A stretch of 64,000 nucleotides of DNA from an uncultured Flavonifractor sp. (GCF_944385615.1 NZ_CALWXV010000004.1:1-64000), one strand, 5' to 3'; counted from the stretch's first letter, positions 27,349-36,875 are shown. The notes: generated by a model not told the origin, from the letters alone. Translations and numbers: made by a program.

Positions 27349-27723
27349 CTATCGGGCAGAGGTATTTTTATCGGCGGCACGGAAACTCTCCCGCAGCTCG
27401 CCGGCCATCCGCTTGACCCGGGCCAACTCGGTCTTGTTGCGGCCGTTCTTGACCCTGCTAAGCTCATAGCAGAAGTATTCGTACAGTCGGGCCAGCTGAC
27501 GGCCAATGTCGTACTGGCGATCCAAGGTGTCGTCCAGGTAGTGGATAATGGCGGTGGCTTTGTCCACTGCCATCTCAAAGGCTGGGTACTGCTCTTTCTC
27601 CAGCATAAGCTCGGCCTGAGTCAGCCGCTTGACCAACTCGTCATAGAGCAGCAACAGCAGTTCGCCCTGAGTCATGGTATTCAGAGCGTCCTCCCGGTAG
27701 TGCTGATAGCCTCGTAAATCCAT
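27349..27723 (-). CDS. FliS, flagellin export chaperone
   Basis: The 124-aa helical chaperone binds flagellin's C-terminus and keeps it export-competent. The N-terminus contains YREDALNTMTQGELLLLLYDEL, with the conserved Q-[GE]-[EL]-LL-LYDE pattern. The middle helix has KATAIIHYLDDTLDR. The length is standard. It sits between fliD and the FliT-like gene, 11 nt from the latter. AAGGA lies 9 nt before ATG 27723. The flagellin gene itself is not in this window. Confidence 0.95.
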   Translation of the reverse strand: MDLRGYQHYREDALNTMTQGELLLLLYDELVKRLTQAELMLEKEQYPAFEMAVDKATAIIHYLDDTLDRQYDIGRQLARLYEYFCYELSRVKNGRNKTELARVKRMAGELRESFRAADKNTSAR

Positions 27724-27750
27724 GATAGCGGTTCCTTTCTGCCCGGCCAG

Positions 27751-30114
27751 TTATCCGCCCATCAGGCCAGCCAAGGCCGAGCTCTGGGAGTTCATCTGAT
27801 TCATGAGCATTTCCAGCTGGGTGAACTTGTTGGTGTAATAGTCCACCTTGTTGGACATTTTGTCCTGCCACTCCGAAATTTGATCCTCAATATCCTTCAT
27901 CTGGTTCAGCAGGGTATTGTCCAAAGCGGCGCTGGGGGAGTACTTAGAACCGGCTTTCTCAATCAGAACACCCTTGACGTCGCCGTCGGGGGAGGCGTAC
28001 TTGTCGGTGATCTTCTTGAAGGTGGCCATCAGACCATCGGTAGCGGCGCCATTCTCCGTAGACTTGGTGAAAGCCTCCTGTACCTTGTCCGGGTCGCTCT
28101 CCAGAGCCTCCCGGAAGGCCTTCTCGTCAAAGGTGATGGTGGTGAGGCCGTCGGAGTAAGAGGTGCTGATGCCCATGGAGCGCAGGGTAGCGCCGTCGGA
28201 GCCGCTGACAGAGATGGCGTTGCGCAGATCGTTGTACAGAGAGGAAAGGTCCCGATCCATGAAAAGGATACCGGTCTTGGCTTTTTCCTCATAGGTTTCA
28301 ATGGCGGAATCGCTCATATCCTCCTTATCTTCATCGGTAAGGGGCTCATAGGAGGAACCGTCATTCTTCTCCAGCGGCATGGTGGAATAGGCGTTCTTGA
28401 CCTCTTTGATGATGGTGTTCATGTCATCCACCATCTTCTTCACCGCATCCACAATGGTATCCGCGTCCATCTTGCTGGTGAAGGTAACCTTATCAGCGTC
28501 AGTCTTGGCTTCAAAAGTTCCATTCAGGGTAATGTTCATACCATCTAAGTCAAAGGAATTGGAAGAACGGGTCAGCTCCATGGTCTGGCCATTGATGGTG
28601 GCGCTGATCTTGGCGTCCAGACCCTCGGAATAATTGGTACCTAAATCCTTCCGAAGATCTCCCTTCTCATCCAGAGTTGCTCCGAACAGGGAATCTCCCA
28701 AGCCGCCTGCTGCAATTTCGATCCGTCCGCCTGCGCCGGTATCCTTGGCGGTAAAGACAAATTGATTGGTGGTTTTGGAGTAAGTGACGTTGACTCCGGC
28801 CTCAGTATTGGAGTTGATGTCGTTGATGATGGTGTTCAGCTCGGTGTCTTTGTCGTAGGTACCAATGGTCACCCCGTTGATTACCAGGTCCTGCTTGCCG
28901 CTGGTAAGGATGCCCAACTGGCCCAGAGTCTTGGTGGTGTCCACATAGCTGGTCAAACCGTCTTCCATACCGAGAGCGGCGGCGACGCCGGAGTCAGAAG
29001 AGGTGACGGAAACCGTGGAGCCGGCTCCCACGGGGGAGAAGGAAAGGGCGCCATCCTTAGCCCCTACGGTGATCCGATCGGCGCCAAAGGCGTCGTTCAG
29101 CTTGGTTTGCAGAGCCGCAGCAAATTTTTCCGAATTGGACATGGAACCACTGGGATCTGCTGCTTTCAGATCATCCTGAGAGGGCAGCTTGATGGTCTTG
29201 CTCTGGCCGTCCAGGGTAACGGTAATAGACTTGCCGTCCAGATATTCCGCTACAGTGGCGTCCTCATCTACCACATCGGTAGAGGAGAGGGAAAAGCTGC
29301 CTTTCTTGCCGATCACGGAATCGACGCCACTGATCATGTCCTTCAGGCTTCCGGTGACGCTGCTGACATAGACGTTGTTGCCGCCGCCGGATTTATCGGT
29401 AAAGGAGACGTTACCGCTGCTGTCTACACTGACGCCGATCACGCTATCTGCTGTGACGGAGGAACCGGAACTGGTGGTGATCTTTTGCTCCGACAGTTTG
29501 TCCTCAATCGCTTTTTGATAAGCGGCGGCATCAAAATCACCGTTTTCATCCACATACAAATCTTGATTGTCAAAGTCGATGGAAACGCTCTTGGAGCCAT
29601 AGGAGAGGGTCAGAGAACCAGACAGCTTGCTCAACGGCATCTTCTCATCAAGGTCTTTCATGGCAGAGCCGGTGGCGCCGCTGGCGGCAATATTTTTGGT
29701 GCTCGTATACCGCGCAGAGCTGGCCAACTGTCTGACCGCATTGAGTACAATATCACTGCTGGACTTACCGGAAGCGGAGACCAGGGCGGAATTGGTGCCG
29801 TTGGTCGTGGTCTTCACGGCGTTGTTGAAGAAGCTGGAGCTAGACAGGTTGGTGTCAGAGTAGATGTAGGAGGAGTAATTCCGGTCAAACTCTACAAGCT
29901 TGTCGGAGATGCTCTGGATGGCCTGCTGCTGCCATTGATATTTGGTGTTTTTGTTCTGAAGAGACTGGATTTTCTGCTGATAGCTCTGGACCAGACCAGA
30001 GATGAGCTCTTCCGTGTCCAGGCCGCTGGCCAGACCGGAGATGATGTTATAGGAACGGTTTCCATAGATGCTGGAAGAGGAACTAGAGCCGGACAAACTG
30101 CTGATGGATGCCAT
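27751..30114 (-). CDS. FliD, filament cap protein (large)
   Basis: The 787-aa HAP2 protein is exported and caps the filament to fold incoming flagellin. The N-terminal part has GLASGLDTEELISGLVQSY and QWQQQAIQSISDKL, typical of FliD_N. The C-terminal FliD_C region (about 480-787) includes NTIIKEVKNAYS, ILFMDRDLSSLYNDLRN and the closing FTQLEMLMNQMNSQS. Many FliD proteins are about 450-550 residues; the extra length is in Ser/Asp-rich central domains (about 120-470), probably exposed head domains. I choose ATG 30114 (GGGAG 9 nt upstream) over GTG 30123. It heads the fliD-fliS-fliT-like operon. Confidence 0.93.
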   Translation of the reverse strand: MASISSLSGSSSSSSIYGNRSYNIISGLASGLDTEELISGLVQSYQQKIQSLQNKNTKYQWQQQAIQSISDKLVEFDRNYSSYIYSDTNLSSSSFFNNAVKTTTNGTNSALVSASGKSSSDIVLNAVRQLASSARYTSTKNIAASGATGSAMKDLDEKMPLSKLSGSLTLSYGSKSVSIDFDNQDLYVDENGDFDAAAYQKAIEDKLSEQKITTSSGSSVTADSVIGVSVDSSGNVSFTDKSGGGNNVYVSSVTGSLKDMISGVDSVIGKKGSFSLSSTDVVDEDATVAEYLDGKSITVTLDGQSKTIKLPSQDDLKAADPSGSMSNSEKFAAALQTKLNDAFGADRITVGAKDGALSFSPVGAGSTVSVTSSDSGVAAALGMEDGLTSYVDTTKTLGQLGILTSGKQDLVINGVTIGTYDKDTELNTIINDINSNTEAGVNVTYSKTTNQFVFTAKDTGAGGRIEIAAGGLGDSLFGATLDEKGDLRKDLGTNYSEGLDAKISATINGQTMELTRSSNSFDLDGMNITLNGTFEAKTDADKVTFTSKMDADTIVDAVKKMVDDMNTIIKEVKNAYSTMPLEKNDGSSYEPLTDEDKEDMSDSAIETYEEKAKTGILFMDRDLSSLYNDLRNAISVSGSDGATLRSMGISTSYSDGLTTITFDEKAFREALESDPDKVQEAFTKSTENGAATDGLMATFKKITDKYASPDGDVKGVLIEKAGSKYSPSAALDNTLLNQMKDIEDQISEWQDKMSNKVDYYTNKFTQLEMLMNQMNSQSSALAGLMGG

Positions 30115-30187
30115 AACATTCACTCCCTTTTCATAGTTTCAAAAAAGAGAACTGGATCACGGAACACTGTACCAGATGCTCGCCTTA

Positions 30188-30216
30188 TTGACAAAAATCG
30201 GCCTTTTGAGTACAAT
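30188..30216 (+). promoter_or_regulatory. Strong sigma-A promoter of parA-comFB
   Basis: Consensus TTGACA (30188-30193), exactly 17 bp, TACAAT (30211-30216). It fires toward parA with a ~140-nt leader. On the opposite strand the spacer contains GCCGATTT, facing fliD. Confidence 0.8.
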
Positions 30217-30359
30217 GACCTGGAACGTATTTATATATTCTCTCATCACTTATATCGTCCGCCATGGCGAAAGATTAAGGGGCCTGCCGCATTTTTTTCT
30301 AGGAATCGGGAAAAAACGGCAGGCGGACTGCCCCAGCGGACGAACTGGAGGCCATCAGT

Positions 30360-31151
30360 ATGTCAGCTTCGATGATTGCCGTCACCAACCAGAAGGGTGG
30401 CGTTGGAAAAACGACCACAGCGGCCGCCCTGCTGTCCAGTCTGCACAACCGGGGCGCCCGGGTGCTGGGTGTGGATCTGGACCCCCAGGGCAGCCTGGGA
30501 TTCAGTCTGGGCCTGGATATTGAGCGGTGCGCTACGATTTACGACGTGTTCCGGGGAGAGATGGAGCCACAAGAGGCCATCTCCCACACGGACGTATGTG
30601 ATCTGCTGCCCTCAAATATTTTGCTGTCGGGGGCGGAGATGGAGTTTAACCGCCCCGGCCGGGAGTATTTGCTCAAGACCGCCCTGTCCAAGGTGGAGGA
30701 AAACTATGACTATATCATCGTGGATACCCCTCCTGCCCTGAATCTGCTGACGGTCAACGCCTATGTGGCGGTGGACAGCCTCATCATCCCCATGGCCCCT
30801 GAGGTGCTCAGCCTGCTGGGTGTTTCCCAGATCAAGGAGACCATTGAAAGTGTGCGGGAGTATTTCAACTCCCGGCTGGAGGTGCTGGGGATTCTCCTGA
30901 ACAGGTATGCAGCTCGATTCAACCTGAATCGGGAAGTGCTGGAGCTGGCGGGCCAGATTGCTCAGCAGCTGCATACGGTGGTCTTTGAGGCCAAGATTCG
31001 GGGCAGCGTATCGGTGGCGGAGGCCCCGGCCCATGGGCTGAGTGTGGTGGATTATGCTCCCTCCTCCAAGCCGGCCCAGGACTTTGAGCAGCTGTGCGAC
31101 CAGGTGGCAGGCGCCCGTTTCCCACGGGTTAAGAAGGGAGGCAAAGGCTGA
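30360..31151 (+). CDS. ParA/Soj-family ATPase
   Basis: A 263-aa deviant Walker ATPase that would use ATP-driven DNA or surface gradients to position cargo. It has the deviant Walker A KGGVGKTT, with the family's signature lysine in NQKGGVG, then GVDLDPQGSLGFSLG, Walker B IIVDTPPALNLLTVNA and the LNRYAARFNLNREV segment. GGAGG lies 8 nt before the ATG. There is no parB beside it. Instead the next gene, overlapping by one base (TGATG), encodes a ComFB-domain protein. Its location between fliD and che operons suggests a role in placing flagella or chemosensory arrays rather than chromosomes; this is inference. Confidence 0.88.
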   Translation: MSASMIAVTNQKGGVGKTTTAAALLSSLHNRGARVLGVDLDPQGSLGFSLGLDIERCATIYDVFRGEMEPQEAISHTDVCDLLPSNILLSGAEMEFNRPGREYLLKTALSKVEENYDYIIVDTPPALNLLTVNAYVAVDSLIIPMAPEVLSLLGVSQIKETIESVREYFNSRLEVLGILLNRYAARFNLNREVLELAGQIAQQLHTVVFEAKIRGSVSVAEAPAHGLSVVDYAPSSKPAQDFEQLCDQVAGARFPRVKKGGKG

Positions 31152-32107
31152 TGGCGGGCAAAAAAGGCAGCCGCACCAGCAAGACCGACCATGTGCTCAG
31201 TCTGCTTTCCGGCGGCGGAAAAGAAGAACCGCAGACTACGGCAGAGCAGGAGCAGACCCCATCCCCGGCGCCGGAGCAGCCCAAGGCTGATCCGGCACCC
31301 AAGGAAAAGAAGGAGAAAGCGCCTGTCCGGGCAAAAGAGACTCCAAAGGAAGAAGAGAAGGTTCAAGAGGAGCCTGTTGCTCAGGAGAAGGAGGCCCACC
31401 CGGCCCAGCCTGCCCGGAGAGAAGGGGAACGGCTCACCGCCCCCATTTTGCAGGTGGCACGGACCAACCACGAGGCTCTGTCTGAGACCATCCGGGGCGC
31501 ACTGAGCCAGGCTTTGGAAGAGGAACTGGCCGAGACCCAGCCGGAACAAGTGCAGGAATCCGAGCTGATGCCCGAACCGGTACCGGAACCGGAGCTGGAG
31601 CCTGTGCCTGTGGAAGCGCCTGCTCCCACGCCGGAGCCCATTTCTGTACCCCAGTCCGTTCCTGCACCGGAGGCTGTTGCTGTGCCGGAGCCCGCTCCCG
31701 CACCAGAGCCTGTTTCTGTGCCGGACCCTGTTCCTGCACCTGCGCCAGACCCAACTCCCAAGACCGCCACTCGGCCGGAGCCAACCATTCAGCCGGAGGA
31801 GGCTCCCTTCCTGCCCCGGGAGGTCAAGCTGCCTGACGGGGCGGTGTGCGTCAATGTGATGGAGCTGCTGGTGGAGGAACGGCTGGAGCGCTATGTGCGG
31901 ATGTTCGGCCTGTGTACCTGCCCCCGGTGTCTGGCCGACGCCCGAGCCCTGGCCCTGACCCGTCTGCCCTCCAAGTATGTGGTGCTCAATGGGGATACCG
32001 CCATTCCTACTCTCAGTCTGTATCGCTCCAAATTTGAGTCCATGGTTATCGCCCAGGTGATCCAGGCCTGCAAATCGGTGATGGAGTCCCCCAGACACAT
32101 ACTCTAA
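31151..32107 (+). CDS. ComFB-domain protein with long Pro/Glu-rich N-region
   Basis: A 318-aa protein. Residues about 1-90 are Lys/Glu-rich and about 125-225 form a proline-rich tract of PEP/VPEP-type repeats, probably disordered. The C-terminal ~90 residues match the ComFB family: VNVMELLVEERLERYVR, the cluster CTCPRCLADARALALTRLP and SKYVVLNG. ComFB is named from the Bacillus comF operon; from memory, relatives in cyanobacteria are reported to bind c-di-GMP. The ATG overlaps the parA stop, so the two should be made together. It could act as adaptor between ParA and a cargo. No recognisable DNA-binding (ParB) motif is present. Confidence 0.82.
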   Translation: MAGKKGSRTSKTDHVLSLLSGGGKEEPQTTAEQEQTPSPAPEQPKADPAPKEKKEKAPVRAKETPKEEEKVQEEPVAQEKEAHPAQPARREGERLTAPILQVARTNHEALSETIRGALSQALEEELAETQPEQVQESELMPEPVPEPELEPVPVEAPAPTPEPISVPQSVPAPEAVAVPEPAPAPEPVSVPDPVPAPAPDPTPKTATRPEPTIQPEEAPFLPREVKLPDGAVCVNVMELLVEERLERYVRMFGLCTCPRCLADARALALTRLPSKYVVLNGDTAIPTLSLYRSKFESMVIAQVIQACKSVMESPRHIL

Positions 32108-32120
32108 ATCCATAACTATA

Positions 32121-32152
32121 AAAAATGACCGCCTGAAAAGGCGGTCATTTTT
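32121..32152. terminator. Bidirectional terminator
   Basis: AAAAATGACCGCC (32121-32133) pairs perfectly with GGCGGTCATTTTT (32140-32152) around TGAAAA. It serves both the parA-comFB operon and the convergent cheA-W-R-B operon. Confidence 0.9.
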
Positions 32153-32169
32153 GTACCCAATTAGACGAT

Positions 32170-33264
32170 TTATCGCTCGTTTTTCAGGTGCTGCATCAGC
32201 ACCGAGGCAATGTTATAGCAGGAGGCCTGAACAGCGACAGCCCCGATTTCGTGGGCCACACAGGGCATCCCATACACCACACAGGAGTCTTTGTCCTGGC
32301 CGATGGTATAGGCTCCAGCCTTACGCATTTCCAGCAGGCCGTTGGCGCCATCCCGGCCCATGCCGGTCATAATAATACCCACCATGTGGCATTTTACCTG
32401 GGTGGCCATGGAGGAGAACAGGGCGTCCACCGACGGGCGGTGGCCGCTGACCTTCTCCCCCGGCTGGCAGGAGAGGGTATACCGGGTGCCCATGCGCACC
32501 ACCCGTGCCTGGAGATCGGCGGGGGCGATCAGGGCCAGACCCCGGTGGATCTCATCGCCGTTTTTGGCCTCCCGTACCTCCATGGCGCACAGCTTGTTGA
32601 GGCGCTGGGCGTACATCTCGGTAAAGCCGGGGGGCATATGTTGGACGATGACCATGCCGGGGATATCGGCAGGCAGGCGCTTCAAAACCTCCAGGGTGGC
32701 TTCGGTACCGCCAGTAGAGGCTCCCAGGCCGATGATGGTCCGGTCCAGATCCAGGCCGGTGCTCCGGCCCAAAATGGCAGGGGCGGCGGGAGCAGCTGGA
32801 GCAGCCGAGCGAGCGGGAGCAGCAGGGGCCGCCGCTGTATGGGGCTCGGACCGGTGGGGGGGCACTACCTTGGCGCAGGAGGCCACCACGATCTTCTGGT
32901 GCAGAGAGCGGAAAAAGGCGTCTCTGCCCTCTGCGCTGTCTGGCTTGCGGACAAAATCCACCGCGCCCGCGGCCAGCGCGTCAAAAACCCGCAGGTTCAG
33001 ACTGGAAACCAGGATCACCGGCAGGGGGTGCTCCGGCAGCAGCTTGGCCAGAAAATCAATGCCGTTGGTGCCGGGCATCTCCACATCCAGGGTCATGACG
33101 TCGGGATTCAGCCGGAGGATCTTGGCTTTGGCGTCCAGCGCGTTGATGGCGTAGCCCACCACTTCCACATTGGGAAAGCTGGACAGGCCTTTGATCAGAA
33201 AGGTACGGGCCACTGCGGAGTCGTCCACCACCAGCACCCGGATTTTATGCTGTGAGGGTAACAT
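32170..33264 (-). CDS. CheB, receptor methylesterase/deamidase
   Basis: A 364-aa response regulator that removes methyl groups from chemoreceptors. The receiver (about 1-125) has Asp14/Asp15 and phospho-Asp60 (VMTLDVEMPGTNG). An Ala/Pro-rich linker (about 140-170) follows. The esterase domain has the catalytic Ser in GLGASTGGT, His in VIVQHMPPGF and Asp in MTGMGRDGA. It is last in the cheA-cheW-cheR-cheB operon. The nearest Shine-Dalgarno (AAGGAG) is about 13 nt from ATG 33264, unusually far, so expression may be low. Confidence 0.96.
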   Translation of the reverse strand: MLPSQHKIRVLVVDDSAVARTFLIKGLSSFPNVEVVGYAINALDAKAKILRLNPDVMTLDVEMPGTNGIDFLAKLLPEHPLPVILVSSLNLRVFDALAAGAVDFVRKPDSAEGRDAFFRSLHQKIVVASCAKVVPPHRSEPHTAAAPAAPARSAAPAAPAAPAILGRSTGLDLDRTIIGLGASTGGTEATLEVLKRLPADIPGMVIVQHMPPGFTEMYAQRLNKLCAMEVREAKNGDEIHRGLALIAPADLQARVVRMGTRYTLSCQPGEKVSGHRPSVDALFSSMATQVKCHMVGIIMTGMGRDGANGLLEMRKAGAYTIGQDKDSCVVYGMPCVAHEIGAVAVQASCYNIASVLMQHLKNER

Positions 33265-33284
33265 TATGGGTTGTTCGCTCCTTC

Positions 33285-34130
33285 CTATGAGCGGATCGGG
33301 GCGCCGCTTTTACGGTAGACAGCCGGAGCCACCATGCGGAACAGAGGGGTCTGGCCCAGAGATTCCGAATGGCTGATAAACAAATAGGCGTTGGGAGTCA
33401 TAGCGTCATAAAAACGCTGAATCAATGCGTCCCGTGTGCTCTGATCAAAATATATCATCACATTGCGGCAGAAGATCACGTCAAACTTCAGCTTGAAGTG
33501 AATGGGGTCCATCAGATTGAAGGTGCGGAAAATCACATTGTTCCGGATGACCGGGGCCACGGTATAGCTGTCCTGGCCGGTTTTGTTCTTGACAAAGTAA
33601 CGCCGCAGCCACTCCGCCGGCATATCCGCCGGCGGCTGGTAGACGGCGGCCTTGGCCTTTGCCATGGCCTGCTGAGAGATATCGGTGGCCAGAATCCGGG
33701 TGTCCCACTGATTGGCCTGGGTGCCGAAATATTCCTTCAGATAGATGGACAGAGTATAGGGCTCCTCCCCGCTGGAGCAGCCCGCGCTCCAGATGGACAG
33801 CACCTTGTCCCGTTGGTGGCGCTTCTCCAGCTCGGGCAGGACAGTGTTCTGAAGAAAGGTGAAGTGTTCCTTTTCCCGCAGGAAATAGGTGTAGTTGGTG
33901 GTCAATTTATTGAGCACCAGCTCCAGATCTTCAGGGTCCTTGCTGGTGAACAGATGCTCCAGAAAGGATTTGAAATCAGGATACCCCTTGGCCTTCAGCG
34001 AGTGGGAGAGACGGCTGGTGATGAGCTGCCGCTTTTTGCTCAGGTCGATGCCGTAATTTTTATGGATAAAGGTGACCAGCCGCTGAAAATCCGCATCGGT
34101 GATGACCAGATCGCGAAACATCATTTCCAT
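33285..34130 (-). CDS. CheR, receptor methyltransferase
   Basis: A 281-aa SAM-dependent enzyme that methylates receptor glutamates. An N-terminal helical domain (about 1-80, YGIDLSKKRQLITSRLS) precedes the Rossmann domain. That domain has IWSAGCSSGEEPYTLSI for SAM binding, ILATDISQQAMAKAK, and DVIFCRNVMIYFD. The C-terminal LFISHSESLGQT is also typical. The Shine-Dalgarno GGGAGGG is 9 nt before ATG 34130. It lies between cheW and cheB. Confidence 0.96.
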   Translation of the reverse strand: MEMMFRDLVITDADFQRLVTFIHKNYGIDLSKKRQLITSRLSHSLKAKGYPDFKSFLEHLFTSKDPEDLELVLNKLTTNYTYFLREKEHFTFLQNTVLPELEKRHQRDKVLSIWSAGCSSGEEPYTLSIYLKEYFGTQANQWDTRILATDISQQAMAKAKAAVYQPPADMPAEWLRRYFVKNKTGQDSYTVAPVIRNNVIFRTFNLMDPIHFKLKFDVIFCRNVMIYFDQSTRDALIQRFYDAMTPNAYLFISHSESLGQTPLFRMVAPAVYRKSGAPIRS

Positions 34131-34146
34131 GGATGGGCGCCCTCCC

Positions 34147-34620
34147 TTAGGCGTGGTCCATCAGACGGGTACAGTCAAAGGCCAGCATGGTCTCTCCGTC
34201 CTCCAGAGAGCACATACCGCACACCAACTCGTTGGAGCTTTGGGGCGGGACAGGCAGCAGGGCGGATACATCCAGATCCACCATCTTCTGCACCTGATCC
34301 ACCAAAATGCCCACCTGGGTGCCGTTGGACTGCAGGATCATCATGCAGTCGCTTTCACAGGTCCCGTGGCCCAGCAGATGCCGGATATCCACAATGGGGA
34401 TGATCTGGCCGCGCAGGTTGATGATGCCCCGGATATAACCGGGCACCAGGGGCAGTCTGGTGATGGTGTGGCCGGTGATGATCTCCACCACGGCCTCCGC
34501 CGGCACGCCGAACAGCAGCCCGTCGGATACGAACAGCAGATATTTTTCCGTCTGGACGGCCGCGACTTCCTCAGTCTCGGAGTCGGGCTGCTCCCTCTGG
34601 AATAAAACGTCCTCTTGCAT
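34147..34620 (-). CDS. CheW, coupling protein
   Basis: A 157-aa SH3-like adaptor linking chemoreceptors to CheA. After a short acidic N-tail (about 1-22), the core has KYLLFVSDGLLFGVPAEAV, the IRGIINLRGQIIPIVDIR motif and a C-terminal strand with VSALLPVPPQSSNELVCG. Length is standard. It is 16 nt before cheR and 19 nt after cheA in one operon. Confidence 0.95.
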   Translation of the reverse strand: MQEDVLFQREQPDSETEEVAAVQTEKYLLFVSDGLLFGVPAEAVVEIITGHTITRLPLVPGYIRGIINLRGQIIPIVDIRHLLGHGTCESDCMMILQSNGTQVGILVDQVQKMVDLDVSALLPVPPQSSNELVCGMCSLEDGETMLAFDCTRLMDHA

Positions 34621-34639
34621 GGTGAATTACCTCTCTTCC

Positions 34640-36835
34640 TTACTGGGCATAGGTGTACAGGTTGGACACATCCAGGATGATGCTGATGTTGCCGTCGCCC
34701 AGAATGGTACAGCCGGCGATCCCGCTGGCCTTGATGTTGAAGCGGTTCAGATAGGAGGGCAGGGGCTTTACCACCACCTGCTGCTCGCCCAGCAGCTCAT
34801 CCACAAACAGGCAATAGGAATTCTCGCCCGAGTCCAGCCAGATGAGGATGCCGTCTTCGATGTTGGTGACGCCGCCTTCCATCTGGTACAGATCCCGCAT
34901 ACGGATGACCGGATAGAAGCTGCCCATGCACTTGAACATTTCCCCGCCGGTGGCGTCCCGGATCAGGTCGTTGTCGGAGATCTTGAAGGACTGGCGGATA
35001 TTATGGATGGGGATGGTGAAAATAGAGCCGCCCACCGACACCTCCATGCCGTCCATGATGGCCATGGTCAGGGGGATCTTCAGGGTGGTGGTCATGCCCA
35101 CGCCGGGCTCGCTGGCGATGGAGACGGTACCGCCCACCTCTTCCACATTTTTCTTTACCACGTCCATGCCCACGCCGCGGCCGGAGAACTCGGTGACCTC
35201 GGCGTTGGTGGAGAAGCCGGGGGCCATGAGGAAGTTGAGGATATCCTTGTGGGAGTACTCCACGTCGGGCTGGGCCAGACCGTTGCGGATGGCCTTGTTG
35301 AGGACCGCGTCATAGTTGACGCCCTGGCCGTCGTCCTTGATCTCGATGATGACCTCGCTGCCGGTGTGGCGGGCCGAGAGGATGATCTCGGCCACCGGGT
35401 TCTTGCCGGCGTTGATGCGGTCCTGCACGTTCTCCTCAACACCGTGGTCCATGGAGTTGCGGACGATGTGCATGATGGGGTCGCCGATGCTGTCCACGAT
35501 GGTCTTATCCACCTCGGTGTCCTCGCCCACCAGAGTGAGCCGGGCCTGCTTGCCCAGCTTCTTGCACATATCCCGCACGATACGGTTCATCTTCTGGAAG
35601 GTACCGGACACGGGGACCATGCGCAGAGACATGGAGACGTCCTGCAGCTCGTCGGTGAGCTTGCGCAGCTGCCGGGCGGACTTGGTGAAGGCGTCCAGCT
35701 TCAGACCCTTCAGGTCGGGAGAGGCGGTGACCATGGATTCGGTGATGACGATCTCGCCCACCACCGCGGCCAGCTGGTCCAGCTTGTTCAGGTTGACGCT
35801 GATGAGGCTCTCCTTGTGATGGGGGCCGCCCTCGCTCTTCTGGGAGACGGGGGTCGCCTGGGTCTGCTTGGCGGGGGCGCTCTTGGCGGGCTGAGCGGGC
35901 TCCTGAGCCGCCGGAGCGGCGGGGCGCTCGGGGACAGGAGTGGGGGCGGGAGCCGGAGCCGGCGCAGGCGCCGGGGCTTCCTGAGCCACCGGGGCGGCGG
36001 GCTGCTGGGGCACAGGGGTGGGAGCGGGAGCCGCAGCGGGCGCCGGGGCTGCAGGTGCGGCCGGCGCGGCCGCAGAGGCGGAATGATCCACTGCTTGATA
36101 GGAGCGGACCGAGCCGGTGGCGGTCACGGAGTGGATAGCGTTGTCCCGGTCAGCCTGGTTGCGGAAGAAGAGGGTAAAGCCGGACTCCACGATCTGGTCG
36201 GCGGTAGAGGGATCGGAATCCACGCCCTCGGGCTCATAGATAAAGTCGTTTTCAGAACAGACTTCCCGCACCGAGGAGGCCAGCATATAGGCCCGCAGGT
36301 TTTCCATGCCGCAGCCCTCGTCAAAAAAGACCTGCAAGCCATAGGGGAATTCCGACTGGCCGGAACCGGCAGAGGAGGCGGCCTCTCCCTGAGCGGTGGC
36401 CTCCTCCGGCGGCTGCTGACCGCCGGAGCGAATTTGCTCGATCAGTCTATTAACTTTTTGCAGCAGGGTGTCGATATTTTCAGTAAGGGGCTGCTCGTTT
36501 TCGATGTGCTCCAGCTCCTGACGGAAAAAGTCAATGGTTTGAAACAGTAAGTCAAACAGCTCAGGACGCAGCCCCTCCGGGACGATATCCATGGTTTTAT
36601 CCCGGATGATGGCAAACAGGTCCTCCGCCCGGTGGGCGATGGTCATCAGGGAGTTATACTCCATCATGGCCGAGGAGCCCTTGACTGTGTGCATGATTCG
36701 GAAGATGGTGTTGATGTCCTCCTGAGAGAAACTATCCTGCTGTTCGGCGGCCAGTACGATGCTGTCCAATTGTTCCAGCAGAGTGTTGGTTTCATATAAA
36801 AAGGCATCTAAAATGCTATCGCTGCCGGCGCTCAT
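34640..36835 (-). CDS. CheA, chemotaxis histidine kinase
   Basis: A 731-aa kinase that phosphorylates CheY and CheB. P1 (Hpt, about 1-115) has His49 in RIMHTVKGSS. A P2-like domain (about 155-250) comes next. An unusually long Ala/Pro linker (about 255-325) follows, then the P3 dimer helices, the P4 ATPase with MDHGVE, DDGQGV and GRGVGMDVVKKNVEEVGG boxes, and P5 (about 600-731), the CheW-like docking domain. ATG 36835 is chosen over the in-frame GTG nine bases upstream because AGGAG sits 10 nt before it. A sigma-D-like promoter drives the operon. Confidence 0.96.
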   Translation of the reverse strand: MSAGSDSILDAFLYETNTLLEQLDSIVLAAEQQDSFSQEDINTIFRIMHTVKGSSAMMEYNSLMTIAHRAEDLFAIIRDKTMDIVPEGLRPELFDLLFQTIDFFRQELEHIENEQPLTENIDTLLQKVNRLIEQIRSGGQQPPEEATAQGEAASSAGSGQSEFPYGLQVFFDEGCGMENLRAYMLASSVREVCSENDFIYEPEGVDSDPSTADQIVESGFTLFFRNQADRDNAIHSVTATGSVRSYQAVDHSASAAAPAAPAAPAPAAAPAPTPVPQQPAAPVAQEAPAPAPAPAPAPTPVPERPAAPAAQEPAQPAKSAPAKQTQATPVSQKSEGGPHHKESLISVNLNKLDQLAAVVGEIVITESMVTASPDLKGLKLDAFTKSARQLRKLTDELQDVSMSLRMVPVSGTFQKMNRIVRDMCKKLGKQARLTLVGEDTEVDKTIVDSIGDPIMHIVRNSMDHGVEENVQDRINAGKNPVAEIILSARHTGSEVIIEIKDDGQGVNYDAVLNKAIRNGLAQPDVEYSHKDILNFLMAPGFSTNAEVTEFSGRGVGMDVVKKNVEEVGGTVSIASEPGVGMTTTLKIPLTMAIMDGMEVSVGGSIFTIPIHNIRQSFKISDNDLIRDATGGEMFKCMGSFYPVIRMRDLYQMEGGVTNIEDGILIWLDSGENSYCLFVDELLGEQQVVVKPLPSYLNRFNIKASGIAGCTILGDGNISIILDVSNLYTYAQ

Positions 36836-36875
36836 AAGCGGCACGCTCCTTCCTTGGCGTTGGACTTCTATTTTC

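Noticed and set aside
30195..30202. Possible sigma-D -10 (GCCGATTT) for fliD
   Set aside because: It matches seven of eight bases and sits about 80 nt before fliD, but no TTAT/TTAA-like element lies 15-16 bp upstream, so I did not call a promoter.
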